From positions 62,001 through 126,000 of the forward strand of contig NZ_JAUYWF010000004.1 in the NCBI RefSeq assembly GCF_030708455.1: a stretch of 64,000 bases of DNA, written 5' to 3'. Both the position numbers and the translations under genes were made by a program. How positions within the stretch are numbered: position 1 is the stretch's first letter; each line of letters begins with the position of its first letter. This DNA comes from Halomonas sp. SSL-5 (GTDB lineage: Bacteria; Pseudomonadota; Gammaproteobacteria; Pseudomonadales; Halomonadaceae). This document shows positions 48,919 to 59,544 of the stretch, piece by piece. The notes beneath the pieces are model-generated. The model ran no database searches, was not told the DNA's origin, and saw only the letters and a program-made list of their open reading frames with translations.

Positions 48919-50097
48919 TCAATCGGCCTGACGGCGCAGGAATGCCGGAATATCGAGATAGTCATCGAGTTCCTGGGAGCGGCGCTTCTCGGCACGGGGC
49001 TTGGGGGCCTCCTCGGGCTCGGCGCGTGCCGCTGCCGCGGAGGACTGACGCGCCGCGATGCCCGACTGGGCACTGCGGCGGTAGTCGCCACCCGCCTCGA
49101 CCCGCTTGCTGCTCTCGCGGCTCGTCGCCTTCTTCTGGCTGCCCTCGAGACCGGCGGCCACCACGGTGACGCGCAGCTCGTCGGTCAGATCCATGTCGAT
49201 GGAGGTGCCGACCACGATGGTGGCGTCCTGGGAAGCGAACTCCTGGACGGTGGCACCCACATCGTTGAACTCGCCGATGGAGAGATCCGGGCCGGCGGTG
49301 ATGTTGACCAGGATGCCGCGGGCGCCGTGCAGGTCGATGTCTTCCAGCAGCGGGCTGCGGATGGCCTTCTCGGCGGCCTCACGGGCGCGATTCTCGCCGG
49401 TGGCGCTGCCCGTGCCCATCATCGCCATGCCCATCTCGGACATCACGGTGCGCACGTCGGCGAAGTCGACGTTGATGATACCGGGGCTGGTGATCAGCTC
49501 GGCGATCCCCTGCACGGCCCCCAGCAGCACGTCGTTGGCGGCGCTGAAGGCGGAGAGCAGGCTGGCACTCTTGCCCAGCACCGAGAGCAGCTTCTCGTTG
49601 GGAATGGTGATCAGCGAATCGACGTGCTCGGAGAGCTCGCGCATGCCCTCCTCGGCGGCGCGCATGCGCTTGGGGCCCTCGAAGGGGAAGGGGCGAGTCA
49701 CCACCGCCACGGTGAGGATGCCCAGCTCCTTGGCCACCTGCGCCACCACGGGGGCACCACCGGTGCCGGTGCCGCCACCCATGCCGGCGGTGATGAACAC
49801 CATGTCGGCGCCTTCGAGCAGCTCGGCGATGCGCTCGCGGTCTTCCATGGCCGCCTGTCGCCCCACATCGGGGTTGGCACCGGCCCCCAGTCCCTTGGTG
49901 ATCTCGTTGCCGAGTTGGAGCACGGTCTTGGCCGCCACTCGCTTGAGGGCCTGGGCATCGGTGTTGGCGCAGATGAACTCCACGCCCTCGATGTTGCTCT
50001 CGACCATATGGTTGACGGCATTGCCGCCGCCGCCGCCCACGCCGATCACCTTGATGACCGCGCTGCTTGAGGGTGCGCTATCTACCAGTTCGAACAT
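48919..50097 (-). CDS. ftsZ: Cell division protein FtsZ
   Basis: The 392-residue tubulin homologue that forms the Z ring. It has [19 protein letters not shown], the tubulin signature [16 protein letters not shown], and the synergy Asp region [18 protein letters not shown] ~65-residue variable linker is followed by the conserved C-terminal peptide [15 protein letters not shown], which binds FtsA and ZipA. The start at 50097 is fixed by homology; the same frame happens to stay open far into ftsA. It lies 35 bases after ftsA. Confidence 0.98.
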   Translation of the reverse strand: MFELVDSAPSSSAVIKVIGVGGGGGNAVNHMVESNIEGVEFICANTDAQALKRVAAKTVLQLGNEITKGLGAGANPDVGRQAAMEDRERIAELLEGADMVFITAGMGGGTGTGGAPVVAQVAKELGILTVAVVTRPFPFEGPKRMRAAEEGMRELSEHVDSLITIPNEKLLSVLGKSASLLSAFSAANDVLLGAVQGIAELITSPGIINVDFADVRTVMSEMGMAMMGTGSATGENRAREAAEKAIRSPLLEDIDLHGARGILVNITAGPDLSIGEFNDVGATVQEFASQDATIVVGTSIDMDLTDELRVTVVAAGLEGSQKKATSRESSKRVEAGGDYRRSAQSGIAARQSSAAAARAEPEEAPKPRAEKRRSQELDDYLDIPAFLRRQAD

Positions 50098-50132
50098 TTG
50101 CCCCGTCTCCTGAACCGCCGCTGGCGATCCTG

Positions 50133-51422
50133 TCAGAAATTTCCTTTCAACCAGCCCTTGAGCCTCGTCAGCGCCGAGAGTGCTTCCCTGTCGTCGCGGC
50201 GTGCCGAGTCCTCGCGTCGGGACTGTGCGGACATCACGCTGCCCTGTGCCTGTCGGCCGTGCCCCTGCCGTGTCTCTTGCAGAGCGTAATGTAACAAACC
50301 GACTCCGGTCGAATAAATCGGGTTGCGGACCACATCGGCCAGGCCCCGCACGTTCTGCGGGCAGGCGATGCGCACCGGCATATGAAAGATCTCCTCGGCC
50401 AGCTCCACCACGCCCTCCATGCGGGCGGTACCGCCGGTCAGCACCACCCCGGCGGCCACCAGATCCTCGTAACCGCTGCGGCGCAGCTCGTCGCGGATCA
50501 GGGTAAAGAGCTCCTCGTAGCGCGGCTCGACCACCTCGGCGAGGGCCTGGCGGGAGAGGTCGCGGGCCGGGCGGTCGCCGACGCTGGGCACCTTGATCAT
50601 CTCGTCGCTGGCGGCCAGCTGGGTCAGCGCACAGGCGTACTTGACCTTGATCTCTTCCGCGTGCTGGGTCGGCGTACGCAGCGCCATGGCGATGTCGTTG
50701 GTCACCTGGTCGCCGGCGATGGGGATCACCGCGGTGTAGCGGATGGCCCCCTCGGTGAACACGGCGATATCGGTGGTGCCACCACCGATATCCACCATGC
50801 ACACCCCGAGCTCGCGCTCGTCCTCGGTAAGCACCGCCATGCTGGAGGCGAGCTGCTCGAGGATGATGGCGTCGACCTCCAGCCCGCAGCGCCGCACGCA
50901 CTTCTCGATGTTCTGCACCGCGTTGAGGGCCGCGGTGACCAGATGGACGCGCGCCTCGAGGCGCACACCTGACATGCCCAGCGGCTCGCGGATGCCACCC
51001 TGGGCATCGATGGCGAACTCCTGGGGCAGCACGTGCAACACCCGCTGCCCTTCGGAGATGGCCCGGGCGCGGGCCGAATCGATCACCCGGTCGATATCCG
51101 AGGGGGTGACCTCGCGCTCCTTGATCGCCACCACGCCATCGGAGTTCATGGAACTGATATGGCTGCCCGCGACCCCCACATAGACCGAATGGATGTCGCA
51201 GCCGGCCATCAGCTCCGCCTCTTCCACGGCGCGCTGGATCGACTGCACCGTGGACTCGATGTTGATCACCACTCCCTTCTTCATGCCGCGGGAGGGATGC
51301 GAGCCGATACCGGCGATCTCGATGCCGCCGTCATCGGTGGGCTGCCCCACGATCGCCACCACCTTGGACGTTCCGATATCCAGCCCGACTACCATATTGG
51401 ACGCATTGGATGGACCTGCCAT
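50133..51422 (-). CDS. ftsA: Cell division protein FtsA
   Basis: A 429-residue actin-like protein that ties FtsZ to the membrane. Features: [16 protein letters not shown] (phosphate 1), the 1C domain with [31 protein letters not shown] (phosphate 2), [16 protein letters not shown] (adenosine), and a C-terminal amphipathic helix [16 protein letters not shown] 51422 begins the conserved protein and follows GGAG at some distance. A 194-base gap with a hairpin separates it from ftsQ, although the two usually touch. Confidence 0.97.
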   Translation of the reverse strand: MAGPSNASNMVVGLDIGTSKVVAIVGQPTDDGGIEIAGIGSHPSRGMKKGVVINIESTVQSIQRAVEEAELMAGCDIHSVYVGVAGSHISSMNSDGVVAIKEREVTPSDIDRVIDSARARAISEGQRVLHVLPQEFAIDAQGGIREPLGMSGVRLEARVHLVTAALNAVQNIEKCVRRCGLEVDAIILEQLASSMAVLTEDERELGVCMVDIGGGTTDIAVFTEGAIRYTAVIPIAGDQVTNDIAMALRTPTQHAEEIKVKYACALTQLAASDEMIKVPSVGDRPARDLSRQALAEVVEPRYEELFTLIRDELRRSGYEDLVAAGVVLTGGTARMEGVVELAEEIFHMPVRIACPQNVRGLADVVRNPIYSTGVGLLHYALQETRQGHGRQAQGSVMSAQSRREDSARRDDREALSALTRLKGWLKGNF

Positions 51423-51568
51423 GAGTCGGGGAGTCTCCTCGAACCTGGCCCGCTTGATGGGCCTGCAACACGAAAATGAACCTGAGGGCAATTATAGGAA
51501 CAACTGAGCGTATTCCTCCACCCCGGGACGAAAAAGCCCTTCCACGATACGGCCATTTTGGCGTGAAA

Positions 51569-51602
51569 GAAACAGGCGCATGCCCTTTGCCATGCGTGTT
51601 TC
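51569..51602 (-). promoter_or_regulatory. Hairpin in the ftsQ-ftsA gap
   Basis: CGCATG (51577-51582) pairs with CATGCG (51591-51596) and, past a GG bulge, GAAACA (51569-51574) pairs with TGTTTC (51597-51602), loop 8 bases. On the minus strand it begins 15 bases after the ftsQ stop and TTTC follows it. An outer AGCCCTT / AAGGGCT pair flanks it. It could attenuate read-through or mark an ftsA leader; no clear -35/-10 pair was recognised. Confidence 0.5.
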
Positions 51603-51616
51603 GCCGGAAAAAGGGC

Positions 51617-52342
51617 TCAGCCCTCCTCCCCGTCATCCTGCTCGAGAGGGTCGCTTTCACCGTGCCATGCCACCGCCACGCCATTGGGGTATCGAAGGTC
51701 GATGTAGCGGATATGCGACGCCTGCTCCTCGAGCTGTCGACGCCAGGCCGCGGTCAGACGCGCAAGGCGCCCTTCGCGGTCGCTGCGACCCAGCATCACC
51801 CAGACGCCGTCATCGAGCTGGAAGCGCCAGGCGCCCCGCGGCTCCAGGCGCAGCTGGGTCAGCTCGAGCCCCAGTTCGGCGAAGCGCGTGGCGAGACGTT
51901 CATGGTAGGCGAGCACCTCGGCACCACTTCCGCGGGGACCGGCGAGGTCGGGCAGGTCGCCGGGAGGCGACACCGGGCCGGTGGCGAAGGGCTCTCCCTC
52001 GGGATTGAGCAGGTAGTCGTCGTTCCAGCGCGCTACCGGCACCTGCTCCACCAGCTCGAGGGTCAGGGCATTGGGCCATTCGCGGCTGACCCGCGCCTCG
52101 GCGATCCAGTCGACCGCCAGGGCCTGCTCGCGGAGCTCCGCGACATCCACCGACAGCCAGGTATGGCCACGCAGCAGCGGCGTCAGCTCGCTGCGCAGGT
52201 AGTCGGCGCTGACATGCGCAAGGTCACCGCCGATCGAGACCCGCTCGAGGGGGCGGTCGAGCCATAGCCACAGCGCCCTGCCGCCGGCACCGAACAGCAC
52301 CACCAGCAGCATCACGCCCAGCCATCCACCGCGCTGGCTCAT
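51617..52342 (-). CDS. ftsQ: Cell division protein FtsQ
   Basis: A 241-residue bitopic membrane protein of the divisome. One helix near residues 7-28, then a POTRA domain starting LERVSIGGDLAHVSADYLRS, with the typical VDWIAEARVSREWPNAL and VEQVPVARWND, and a beta domain with GAWRFQLDDGVWVMLGR. It joins FtsL and FtsB (not in this window). It overlaps ddl by 4 bases and is followed by an unusual gap before ftsA. Confidence 0.94.
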   Translation of the reverse strand: MSQRGGWLGVMLLVVLFGAGGRALWLWLDRPLERVSIGGDLAHVSADYLRSELTPLLRGHTWLSVDVAELREQALAVDWIAEARVSREWPNALTLELVEQVPVARWNDDYLLNPEGEPFATGPVSPPGDLPDLAGPRGSGAEVLAYHERLATRFAELGLELTQLRLEPRGAWRFQLDDGVWVMLGRSDREGRLARLTAAWRRQLEEQASHIRYIDLRYPNGVAVAWHGESDPLEQDDGEEG

Positions 52343-53268
52343 GCCGGACGGCTCTCCAGGGTGGTGGCAAGGATGCGCAGCACCAGCGCCTCGAAGTCGA
52401 TGCCGACATGGGCCGCGGCCTGGGGGACCAGGCTATGGTCGGTCATGCCCGGTGAGGTATTGACCTCGATCAGCCAGAAGCGTCCCTGGGCATCGCGCAT
52501 CACGTCGACGCGTCCCCAGCCCTCGCCGTCCACCGCGGCGAAGGCCTGCCGGCACAGCTCACCCAGCTCGGCCTCGGCACCCTCCTCCAGCCCGCAGGGC
52601 AGGTGGTAACGGGTCTCGTCGGAGAGGTACTTGGCCTCGTAGTCATAGAAGCCGCCGGCCGCCTCCACGCGGATCGTCGGCAACACCATGTCGCCGAGCA
52701 ACGACACCGTGTACTCCTCCCCCTTCACGAAGCATTCGGCCATCACCCGGGCGTCGAAGCGCGCCGCCTCGTGGTAGGCCTCGGCCAGCGCCTCGGCGCT
52801 CTCCACCACACTGATGCCAAGCGTCGAGCCCTCGTGAACCGGCTTGACGATCAGCGGCAGCCCCAGGCGGTCGACCACGGCCTGCCAGTCGGCTTCCGGT
52901 CCCAGCATCTCCGCCTCGGGAGTGGGCAGGCCGAGCGCCTGCCACACCAGCTTGGTCCGCTGCTTGTCCATGCCCAGCGCCGACGCCAGCACCCCGCTGC
53001 CGGTGTAGGGGATGCCCAGCAGCTCGAGCGCCCCCTGCAGGGTGCCGTCCTCGCCGCCACGCCCGTGCAGGGCGATGAACACGCGATCCGGCGCCAGCGC
53101 CTCGAGCCCCACCAGGCCGCCGTCGGCGGGGTCATAGCCGATGGCGTCGACACCCGCGCGGGTGAGCGCCGATAGCACCGCCTGCCCGCTCTTCAGCGAT
53201 ACCTCACGTTCGGCGGAACTGCCGCCGAAGAGCACCGCCACGCGCCCCAGTTCAGTCACCAGGCTCAT
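52339..53268 (-). CDS. ddl: D-alanine--D-alanine ligase
   Basis: A 309-residue ATP-grasp enzyme that makes D-Ala-D-Ala for MurF. It has [50 protein letters not shown], the EEYTVSLLG loop and [19 protein letters not shown]. It is the DdlB type found inside dcw clusters. Four-base overlaps join it to murC upstream and ftsQ downstream. Confidence 0.97.
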   Translation of the reverse strand: MSLVTELGRVAVLFGGSSAEREVSLKSGQAVLSALTRAGVDAIGYDPADGGLVGLEALAPDRVFIALHGRGGEDGTLQGALELLGIPYTGSGVLASALGMDKQRTKLVWQALGLPTPEAEMLGPEADWQAVVDRLGLPLIVKPVHEGSTLGISVVESAEALAEAYHEAARFDARVMAECFVKGEEYTVSLLGDMVLPTIRVEAAGGFYDYEAKYLSDETRYHLPCGLEEGAEAELGELCRQAFAAVDGEGWGRVDVMRDAQGRFWLIEVNTSPGMTDHSLVPQAAAHVGIDFEALVLRILATTLESRPA

Positions 53269-54722
53269 AGCGTCACCTCCTCGAGTCTCAGCGCCGCCTC
53301 GGCCAGCGCCAGAGAGATCCCACCGATATCACCGGCCCCCTGGGTAATCAGGATATCGTCGGGCCTGAGCACGCGGCCGAGCAGTTCGGGCAGCTCTGCC
53401 TTGTCCTGGACGAAGATCGGGTCGACGGCGCCGCGCTGGCGGATCGAGCCGGCCAGGGTGCGTCCCTCGGCGCCGGGGATCGCCGCCTCGCCGGCACTGT
53501 AGACGTCGAGCAGCAGCAGGGTGTCGACGCCGCCCAGCACCCTAACGAAGTCTTCGAAGAGGTCACGGGTGCGCGTGTAGCGGTGGGGCTGGTAGAGCAT
53601 CACCAGGCGCCGCTCGGGCCAGCCGGCACGCACCGCCTGGATCACCATCTCCACCTCGCGGGGATGATGACCGTAGTCATCCACCAGCATCACCTCGCCC
53701 TCCCCTCCCGGGGCCGGGAACTGGCCGTGGACCTGGAAGCGGCGCCCCACCCCCTGGAAGCCTGACAGGCCACGCAGGATGGCGTCATCATCCACGCCGG
53801 CATCGCTGGCCACGGCAATCGCGGCCAGGGCATTCAGGGCGTTGTGACGCCCCGGCATGGCCAGTTTCACTTCGAGGGGGGCCAGCTCGCCGGGACGCCG
53901 AGCGGTGAAGCGTACCTCGCCCTGGGCCTGGACGAAGTCCTCGACGCGGTAATCGGCATCCTCGCTGAAGCCGTAGGTGACGAACTGGCGGCTGACGCGG
54001 TCGAGCAGGCCGCGGACGTGCTCGTCGTCGATGCACAGGATGGCCAGTCCGTAGAAGGGCAGGTTGTGCAGGAACTCGAGGAAGGTGCCCTTGAGCCTCT
54101 CGAAGTCGCCGCCGTAGGTACTCATATGGTCGGCGTCGATATTGGTGACGATGGAGACCATGGGCTGCAGGTGCAGGAAGGAGGCATCGGATTCGTCGGC
54201 TTCCGCCACCAGGTAGTCGCCTTCCCCCAACCGTGCGTTGGTGCCCGCACTGGTCAGCCGGCCGCCGATCACGAAGGTGGGATCGAGGCCGCCCTCGCCG
54301 AGCAGTGTCGCGGTCAGGCTGGTGGTGGTGGTCTTGCCATGGGTCCCGGCCACGGCGATGCCGTGGCGGAAACGCATCAGCTCGGCGAGCATCTCGGCAC
54401 GCCGCACCACCGGCACGCGATGCTCATGGGCCCAGACGATCTCCGGGTTGGTCTCGTCCACCGCGGTGGAGACCACCACCACGTCGGCGCCGGCGACGTG
54501 CTCGGCGGCGTGGCCGATCGCCACGCGGATCCCGCAGCGGCGCAGCCTGGCGACCACCGGCGACTCGCGCAGGTCGCTGCCGCTGACGGTGTAGCCCTGG
54601 TTGGCCAGCACCTCGGCGATGCCGCACATGCCGGCACCACCGATGCCCACGAAGTGGATGTTGCGGATACGGCGCATGCCCAGCCCGCGACCATGGCGGT
54701 TGGGCTCGGCCTGGCCGGGCAT
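53265..54722 (-). CDS. murC: UDP-N-acetylmuramate--L-alanine ligase
   Basis: A 485-residue Mur ligase that adds L-Ala to UDP-MurNAc. After [20 protein letters not shown] it has the ATP loop [29 protein letters not shown] and [14 protein letters not shown]. The start could be ATG 54722 ([13 protein letters not shown]) or ATG 54677 ([11 protein letters not shown]); neither has a clear ribosome site. I used 54722 because it leaves only 13 bases after murG. Confidence 0.95.
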   Translation of the reverse strand: MPGQAEPNRHGRGLGMRRIRNIHFVGIGGAGMCGIAEVLANQGYTVSGSDLRESPVVARLRRCGIRVAIGHAAEHVAGADVVVVSTAVDETNPEIVWAHEHRVPVVRRAEMLAELMRFRHGIAVAGTHGKTTTTSLTATLLGEGGLDPTFVIGGRLTSAGTNARLGEGDYLVAEADESDASFLHLQPMVSIVTNIDADHMSTYGGDFERLKGTFLEFLHNLPFYGLAILCIDDEHVRGLLDRVSRQFVTYGFSEDADYRVEDFVQAQGEVRFTARRPGELAPLEVKLAMPGRHNALNALAAIAVASDAGVDDDAILRGLSGFQGVGRRFQVHGQFPAPGGEGEVMLVDDYGHHPREVEMVIQAVRAGWPERRLVMLYQPHRYTRTRDLFEDFVRVLGGVDTLLLLDVYSAGEAAIPGAEGRTLAGSIRQRGAVDPIFVQDKAELPELLGRVLRPDDILITQGAGDIGGISLALAEAALRLEEVTL

Positions 54723-54735
54723 CGGATGTGATCTG

Positions 54736-55824
54736 CTATCGCTCAAAACCTGTCTCCATGCAGCCGGCCACCAGGCGCTCGACGGCGTCGAGATGGGCGC
54801 AGGCACGGGCCCGCGACGCCATGGTGGCGAGGGTGTCGGGGTCGAGCAGCGCCGCCAGCCGGTCGGCCAGCGTCGCCGCGCTGAGTTCTCTCTGGGGCAG
54901 CAGCTCGGCGGCGCCCTCCTCCACCAGCGCCCTGGCGTTGGCGGTCTGGTGGTCGTCCACGGCATGCGGGAAGGGCACGAACAGCGCCGGCTTGGCCGCG
55001 GCGGCGAGCTCCGCCACGGTCAGGGCGCCGGCCCGGCACACCACCAGGTCCGCCCAGGCGTAGGCCGCGGCCATGTCGTCGATGAAGGCCACCACCTCGG
55101 CGGCCACCCCCTGCTCGGCATACGCCTCCCGGGTCACGGCATCCTTGTCGCGACCCGCCTGGTGGCGAACCTGGGGCCTGAGCGCCTCGGGCAACCGGGC
55201 CAGGGCCGCCGGCAGGCCCTCGTTCAATGCCCGGGCGCCCAGGGAACCACCTACCACCAGCAGGCGCAGCGGACGCCCGGCCATCTCGGCGGCGCCGTGC
55301 GGGGCCTCGCCCAGGGCGGCGATCTCATCGCGCACCGGGTTGCCGATCACCTCTCCGCGACCCCGGAAGGCCTGGGGGAAGGCCGCATAGACCCGCCGCG
55401 CCAGCCGCGCCAGGGCACGATTGGTGAGCCCGGCCACGGCGTTCTGCTCGTGGATCACCAGCGGGCGCCGCGACAGCCAGGCGGCGAGCCCACCGGGGCC
55501 GCTGGCGAAGCCACCCAGTCCCACCACCAGTTGGGGGTCGAACTCGCGGATCACCCGCCACGCCTGCCAGACCGCCCGGGTCAGGTTGAAGGGCGCCAGC
55601 AGCCAGCCGGCCGCGCCGTTGCCGCGCAGGCCGGCCACGGCGATGCGATGGAGGGGAATGCCCGCCTCCGGCACCAGGCGGTTCTCGATGCCTCGCGGGC
55701 TGCCGAGCCAGGCCACCTCCACGCCACGGGCCTGCAGGCCACGGGCCAGGGAGAGCGCGGGGATCACATGGCCACCGGTACCGCCGGCCATGACCAGGAC
55801 CCGGCGAGGGTTGGATTCGCTCAT
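54736..55824 (-). CDS. murG: Lipid II synthase MurG (N-acetylglucosaminyl transferase)
   Basis: A 362-residue GT28 glycosyltransferase on the inner face of the membrane that converts lipid I to lipid II. It has [71 protein letters not shown] and [25 protein letters not shown] (the last spans about residues 268-292). Start overlaps the ftsW stop by 4 bases. Confidence 0.97.
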   Translation of the reverse strand: MSESNPRRVLVMAGGTGGHVIPALSLARGLQARGVEVAWLGSPRGIENRLVPEAGIPLHRIAVAGLRGNGAAGWLLAPFNLTRAVWQAWRVIREFDPQLVVGLGGFASGPGGLAAWLSRRPLVIHEQNAVAGLTNRALARLARRVYAAFPQAFRGRGEVIGNPVRDEIAALGEAPHGAAEMAGRPLRLLVVGGSLGARALNEGLPAALARLPEALRPQVRHQAGRDKDAVTREAYAEQGVAAEVVAFIDDMAAAYAWADLVVCRAGALTVAELAAAAKPALFVPFPHAVDDHQTANARALVEEGAAELLPQRELSAATLADRLAALLDPDTLATMASRARACAHLDAVERLVAGCMETGFER

Positions 55825-57044
55825 GGCTCGACTCCTTGTCTGGCCAGCGTGGGCGAGCCGACGGCCGCCACCGGGCGCGGGGCCGCCGGGGAGCGGCGCC
55901 GCTGTTCACGCCGCGTCTCGATATCGACACGCAGCAGCATCGCCACCATGCAGGTACATACCAGCAGGCTGGAGCCGCCATAGCTGAGCAGCGGCAGGGT
56001 CAACCCCTTGGTGGGCAGCATGCCGCTGCTCACCGCGATATTGATAAAGGCCTGGGCGCCGATCACCAGCGCGATGCCATAGCTCAGATACGCGGAGAAT
56101 GACCGGCCCGCCAACTCGGCGCGACGCCCAACCGCCATGGCACGCCACACCAACAGGGCGAACAGCCCGATGACACAGACGGCGCCCAGCAGCCCCAGTT
56201 CCTCGGCCAGCACGGCGAACACGAAGTCGGTATGCGCCTCGGGCAGGTAGAAGAGCTTCTGGACGCTGTTGCCCAGCCCCACGCCCAGCCAGCCGCCGCG
56301 GCCGAAGGCGATGAGCGCCTGGGTCAGCTGGTAGCCGCTGGCGAACTGGTCGGCCCAGGGGTCGACGAAACTGGTCAGCCGCGCCAGTCGGTAGGGCTCG
56401 GCGATGGCCAGCAGGGCGCCACCCGCCGCCACCAGCAGCGCCAGTAGCAGGAAGCGGCCCCAGGGCGCACCGGCCATCAGCAGCATGCCCATCACGCAGC
56501 CGGTCATCACCACCACGGCGCCGTAGTCTGGCTCGAGGATCAGCAGAACCCCGAACAGGCCAAGCACCACCAGCGGGCGCAGGAAGGCCCCCCAGTGGCG
56601 ACGCACCTGGGGCAGGAAGCGCTCCAGGTAGCCGGCCAGATAGACGATCAGGAACAGCTTGGCGAATTCCGAGGCCTGGACATTGAAGGGCACCCCGGGA
56701 ATCGACAGCCAGCGCCTGCTGCCATTGACCTCGCGCCCCACCAGCAGGACCAGCGCCAGCAGCAGCACTCCCAGCAGCAGCAGCAGGGGCCCGTTGGCCT
56801 TCCACCAGCCCAGCGGCACGCGCAGCACGCCGGTCGCCACCGTGATCGACACCAGCAGGAAGATGCCGTGACGAATGCTGAAGTACCAGGGGTTGCCGGT
56901 GAGGCTGGCCGCCACGCCGGTGGAGGCGGAGGTGACCATCACCCAACCGACCAGCAGCAGTGCCAGGGCGGCCACCAGCAGCCAGCCGTCGACGGGGTGG
57001 TCACGGGTCGAGAGTCCCTCACGGAGTCGGGCCAGTCGGATCAT
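55821..57044 (-). CDS. ftsW: Peptidoglycan glycosyltransferase FtsW
   Basis: A 407-residue SEDS-family polymerase with ten helices that makes septal glycan strands together with FtsI. Key regions are ASTGVAASLTGNPWYFSIRH, the catalytic-Asp loop near SFVDPWADQFASGYQLTQAL, FGRGGWLGVGLGNSVQKL and LPEAHTDFVFAVLAEELG, and the ending LPLLSYGGSSLLV. It overlaps murD and murG by 4 bases each. Confidence 0.97.
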   Translation of the reverse strand: MIRLARLREGLSTRDHPVDGWLLVAALALLLVGWVMVTSASTGVAASLTGNPWYFSIRHGIFLLVSITVATGVLRVPLGWWKANGPLLLLLGVLLLALVLLVGREVNGSRRWLSIPGVPFNVQASEFAKLFLIVYLAGYLERFLPQVRRHWGAFLRPLVVLGLFGVLLILEPDYGAVVVMTGCVMGMLLMAGAPWGRFLLLALLVAAGGALLAIAEPYRLARLTSFVDPWADQFASGYQLTQALIAFGRGGWLGVGLGNSVQKLFYLPEAHTDFVFAVLAEELGLLGAVCVIGLFALLVWRAMAVGRRAELAGRSFSAYLSYGIALVIGAQAFINIAVSSGMLPTKGLTLPLLSYGGSSLLVCTCMVAMLLRVDIETRREQRRRSPAAPRPVAAVGSPTLARQGVEP

Positions 57045-58453
57045 GCTCCCTCCTGCGCCAGGTGGCGGTGGACCCAGTCGCGAAAGGCGTCGCCACGCAC
57101 CTGGTAGTTGGCGAACTGATCGAGGCTGGCACAGGCCGGCGAGAGCAGCACGGCGTCTCCCGGCCGGGCGATGGTCGCGGCCCGCGCCAGGGCCGTGGCC
57201 AGGTCGACGACCCGGGTGACCGGCAGCCGCCCGGCGAGAGCCGCCTCGAGGCGCCCGGCATCGGCGCCGAACAGGATCGCCTCGCGGCCGAAACGCGCCA
57301 GGGGTTCGGCCAGGGGCGTGAAGTCGGCGCCCTTGCCCACGCCACCGGCCAGCAGGATCAGTCGGCCGTCGAGGGTGGGCCCGAGCCCGGCGATGGCCGC
57401 CAGGGTCGCGCCCACGTTGGTGCCCTTGGAGTCGTTGATCCAGCGCACGCCACCCGCCTCGGCGACCAGCTCGCTGCGGTGGGGCAGCCCCGGGAAGCGT
57501 TCGAGCACCGCCCGCATGGCCGACAGCGGCAAGCCGAGCCGATGGCCCATGGCCAGGGCCGCCAGGGCATTGGCCTGGTGATGACGGCCGGCCAGGCGCA
57601 TGGCGGCGACGGGCATCAGCGGCGACTCGCCCTGCATCAGCCAGTCACCATCGGCACGGCCGGCCACGCCCCAGTCGTCGCCCTGGGGCTGCCCGGTGGT
57701 GAAGCGGTCGACGACGGGCACCTCCCCCGTCGGCCAGGTCAGGGCGTCGTCGGCATTGACCACGGCGTGACGGGCGCCGCGGAAGATGGCGAGCTTGGCG
57801 GCCCGGTAGCCGGCCATGTCGCCATGACGGTCCAGGTGGTCCTCCGAGAGATTGAGGAAGGCGGCACTCTCGGCGCCCAGCCGCGGCGTGGTCTCGAGCT
57901 GGAAGCTGGAGAGCTCCAGCACGAAGAGGCCGGCGTCGGGCACCTCGTCGAGGAGGTCCAGGGCCGGGGTCCCCAGGTTGCCGCCCACGGCCACCCTGAC
58001 CCCCGCCTCACGCGCCATCTCGCCGACCAGGGTGGTCACGGTGGACTTGGCATTGGAGCCGGTGATGGCGGCGATGGGGGCCGTCGCCGCGCGCACGAAC
58101 AGCGCGATCTCGCCGACCATCCGAGGCTCGCCGGTGGCGGGGTTGACCCGGCCGGCCAGCGCCTCGAGCCCCGCCGTGTGCGGGTCGATGCCGGGACTCA
58201 GCACCACCTCCTCGACCGCCTCGAGGTCGAGCGCCTCGAGGGGACCGAGGTGCACCGCGACACCGGGATGGGTGGCGCGAAAGTCGTCGAGCCCGGGCGG
58301 CGCCTCCCGGGTGTCGGCGACCATGAAGGGCACACCGCGCCGCGCCAGATGGCGGCAGATCGCGCGACCGGAGAGTCCCAGCCCCACCACCAGGGTAGTG
58401 CCACGGGGCACCGGAATGCGGGGCGCGGGCGTGGCGGTAGCGTCGCGTTGCAT
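57041..58453 (-). CDS. murD: UDP-N-acetylmuramoylalanine--D-glutamate ligase
   Basis: A 470-residue Mur ligase that adds D-Glu. It shows TLVVGLGLSGRAICRHLA, ITGSNAKSTVTTLVGEMA (the P-loop, with Ala-Lys-Ser-Thr), LNLSEDHLDRHGDMAGYRAA and WINDSKGTNVGATLAAI. ATG 58453 overlaps the mraY stop by one base (TGATG). The upstream-open frame inside mraY is not MurD. Confidence 0.97.
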   Translation of the reverse strand: MQRDATATPAPRIPVPRGTTLVVGLGLSGRAICRHLARRGVPFMVADTREAPPGLDDFRATHPGVAVHLGPLEALDLEAVEEVVLSPGIDPHTAGLEALAGRVNPATGEPRMVGEIALFVRAATAPIAAITGSNAKSTVTTLVGEMAREAGVRVAVGGNLGTPALDLLDEVPDAGLFVLELSSFQLETTPRLGAESAAFLNLSEDHLDRHGDMAGYRAAKLAIFRGARHAVVNADDALTWPTGEVPVVDRFTTGQPQGDDWGVAGRADGDWLMQGESPLMPVAAMRLAGRHHQANALAALAMGHRLGLPLSAMRAVLERFPGLPHRSELVAEAGGVRWINDSKGTNVGATLAAIAGLGPTLDGRLILLAGGVGKGADFTPLAEPLARFGREAILFGADAGRLEAALAGRLPVTRVVDLATALARAATIARPGDAVLLSPACASLDQFANYQVRGDAFRDWVHRHLAQEGA

Positions 58454-59535
58454 CAGCGCACCTTGAGGGTGGCCAGCCCGATCAGCACCAGCACCACGGT
58501 GATGATCCAGAAGCGCACGATGACCCTCGGCTCCGGCCAGCCCTTGAGCTCGTAGTGGTGGTGCAGCGGCGCCATGCGGAAGATGCGACGACCGGTGAGC
58601 TTGTAGGACGCCACCTGCAGGATCACCGAGACGGTCTCCATCACGAAGATGCCGCCCATGATGAACAGCACGATCTCCTGGCGCACGATCACCGCCACCA
58701 CGCCGAGGGCCGCGCCCAGGGCCAGCGCCCCCACATCGCCCATGAACACCTGGGCCGGATAGGTGTTGAACCACAAAAAGCCCAGGCCGGCACCGGCGAT
58801 GGTGGCACAGAACACGGCGAGCTCACCCGCCCCGGGAATCCCCGGGATCTGCAGGTACTCGGCAAACACCGCATTACCGCTGGCATAGGCGAAGATCCCC
58901 AGCCCCATGGCCACCAGCACGGTGGGCATGATCGCCAGGCCATCGAGGCCATCGGTGAGGTTGACGGCATTGGAGCTACCGACGATCACCAGGTAGGTGA
59001 GCACCACGTAGAAGAGGCCCAGCGGCAGCACGAACTCCTTGAACAGCGGCACGATCAGGCTGGTCTCCACCGGCGAGGCGGCGGTGACATAGAGCAGCAC
59101 CGCCGCCGCTAGGCCGATCAACGACTGCCAGAGATACTTCCAGCGGGCCGGCAGGCCGCGGGGGTTCTTCTCCACCACCTTGCGGTAATCGTCGACCCAG
59201 CCGATGGCACCGAAGCCCAGGGTCACGGCCAGCACGACCCACACGTAGTGGTTGGCCAGGTCCGCCCACAGCAGGGTGCTGACGGCGATGGCCATCAGGA
59301 TCATGGCGCCACCCATGGTCGGGGTGCCCGCCTTGGAGAGGTGCGACTGGGGACCATCGTCGCGCACCGCCTGGCCGATCTGCCCCTCGACCAGGCGGCG
59401 AATCATCACCGGACCGAGCCACAGGCAGAGCACCAGGGCGGTGATGGTGGCGAGGATCATCCTCAAGGTGAGGTACTCGAAGACGTTGAAGGCGCTGAAG
59501 TACTGCGCCAGAAATTCAGCCAGATAGAGAAGCAT
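58453..59535 (-). CDS. mraY: Phospho-N-acetylmuramoyl-pentapeptide-transferase
   Basis: A 360-residue ten-helix membrane enzyme that joins UDP-MurNAc-pentapeptide to undecaprenyl phosphate (lipid I). It begins [19 protein letters not shown] and shows [35 protein letters not shown] (with the catalytic Asp pair), [17 protein letters not shown] and [14 protein letters not shown]. Length is exactly the norm. It lies 9 bases after murF. Confidence 0.98.
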   Translation of the reverse strand: MLLYLAEFLAQYFSAFNVFEYLTLRMILATITALVLCLWLGPVMIRRLVEGQIGQAVRDDGPQSHLSKAGTPTMGGAMILMAIAVSTLLWADLANHYVWVVLAVTLGFGAIGWVDDYRKVVEKNPRGLPARWKYLWQSLIGLAAAVLLYVTAASPVETSLIVPLFKEFVLPLGLFYVVLTYLVIVGSSNAVNLTDGLDGLAIMPTVLVAMGLGIFAYASGNAVFAEYLQIPGIPGAGELAVFCATIAGAGLGFLWFNTYPAQVFMGDVGALALGAALGVVAVIVRQEIVLFIMGGIFVMETVSVILQVASYKLTGRRIFRMAPLHHHYELKGWPEPRVIVRFWIITVVLVLIGLATLKVR

Positions 59536-59544
59536 GTATCACGT

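Noticed and set aside
48919..50901. An apparent 660-residue N-terminally extended FtsZ.
   Set aside because: The extension is an out-of-frame reading of ftsA; the conserved FtsZ N-terminus is at 50097.
54601..55983. A 460-codon plus-strand frame opposite murG and the murC start.
   Set aside because: Antisense to conserved Mur genes and compositionally a mirror frame.
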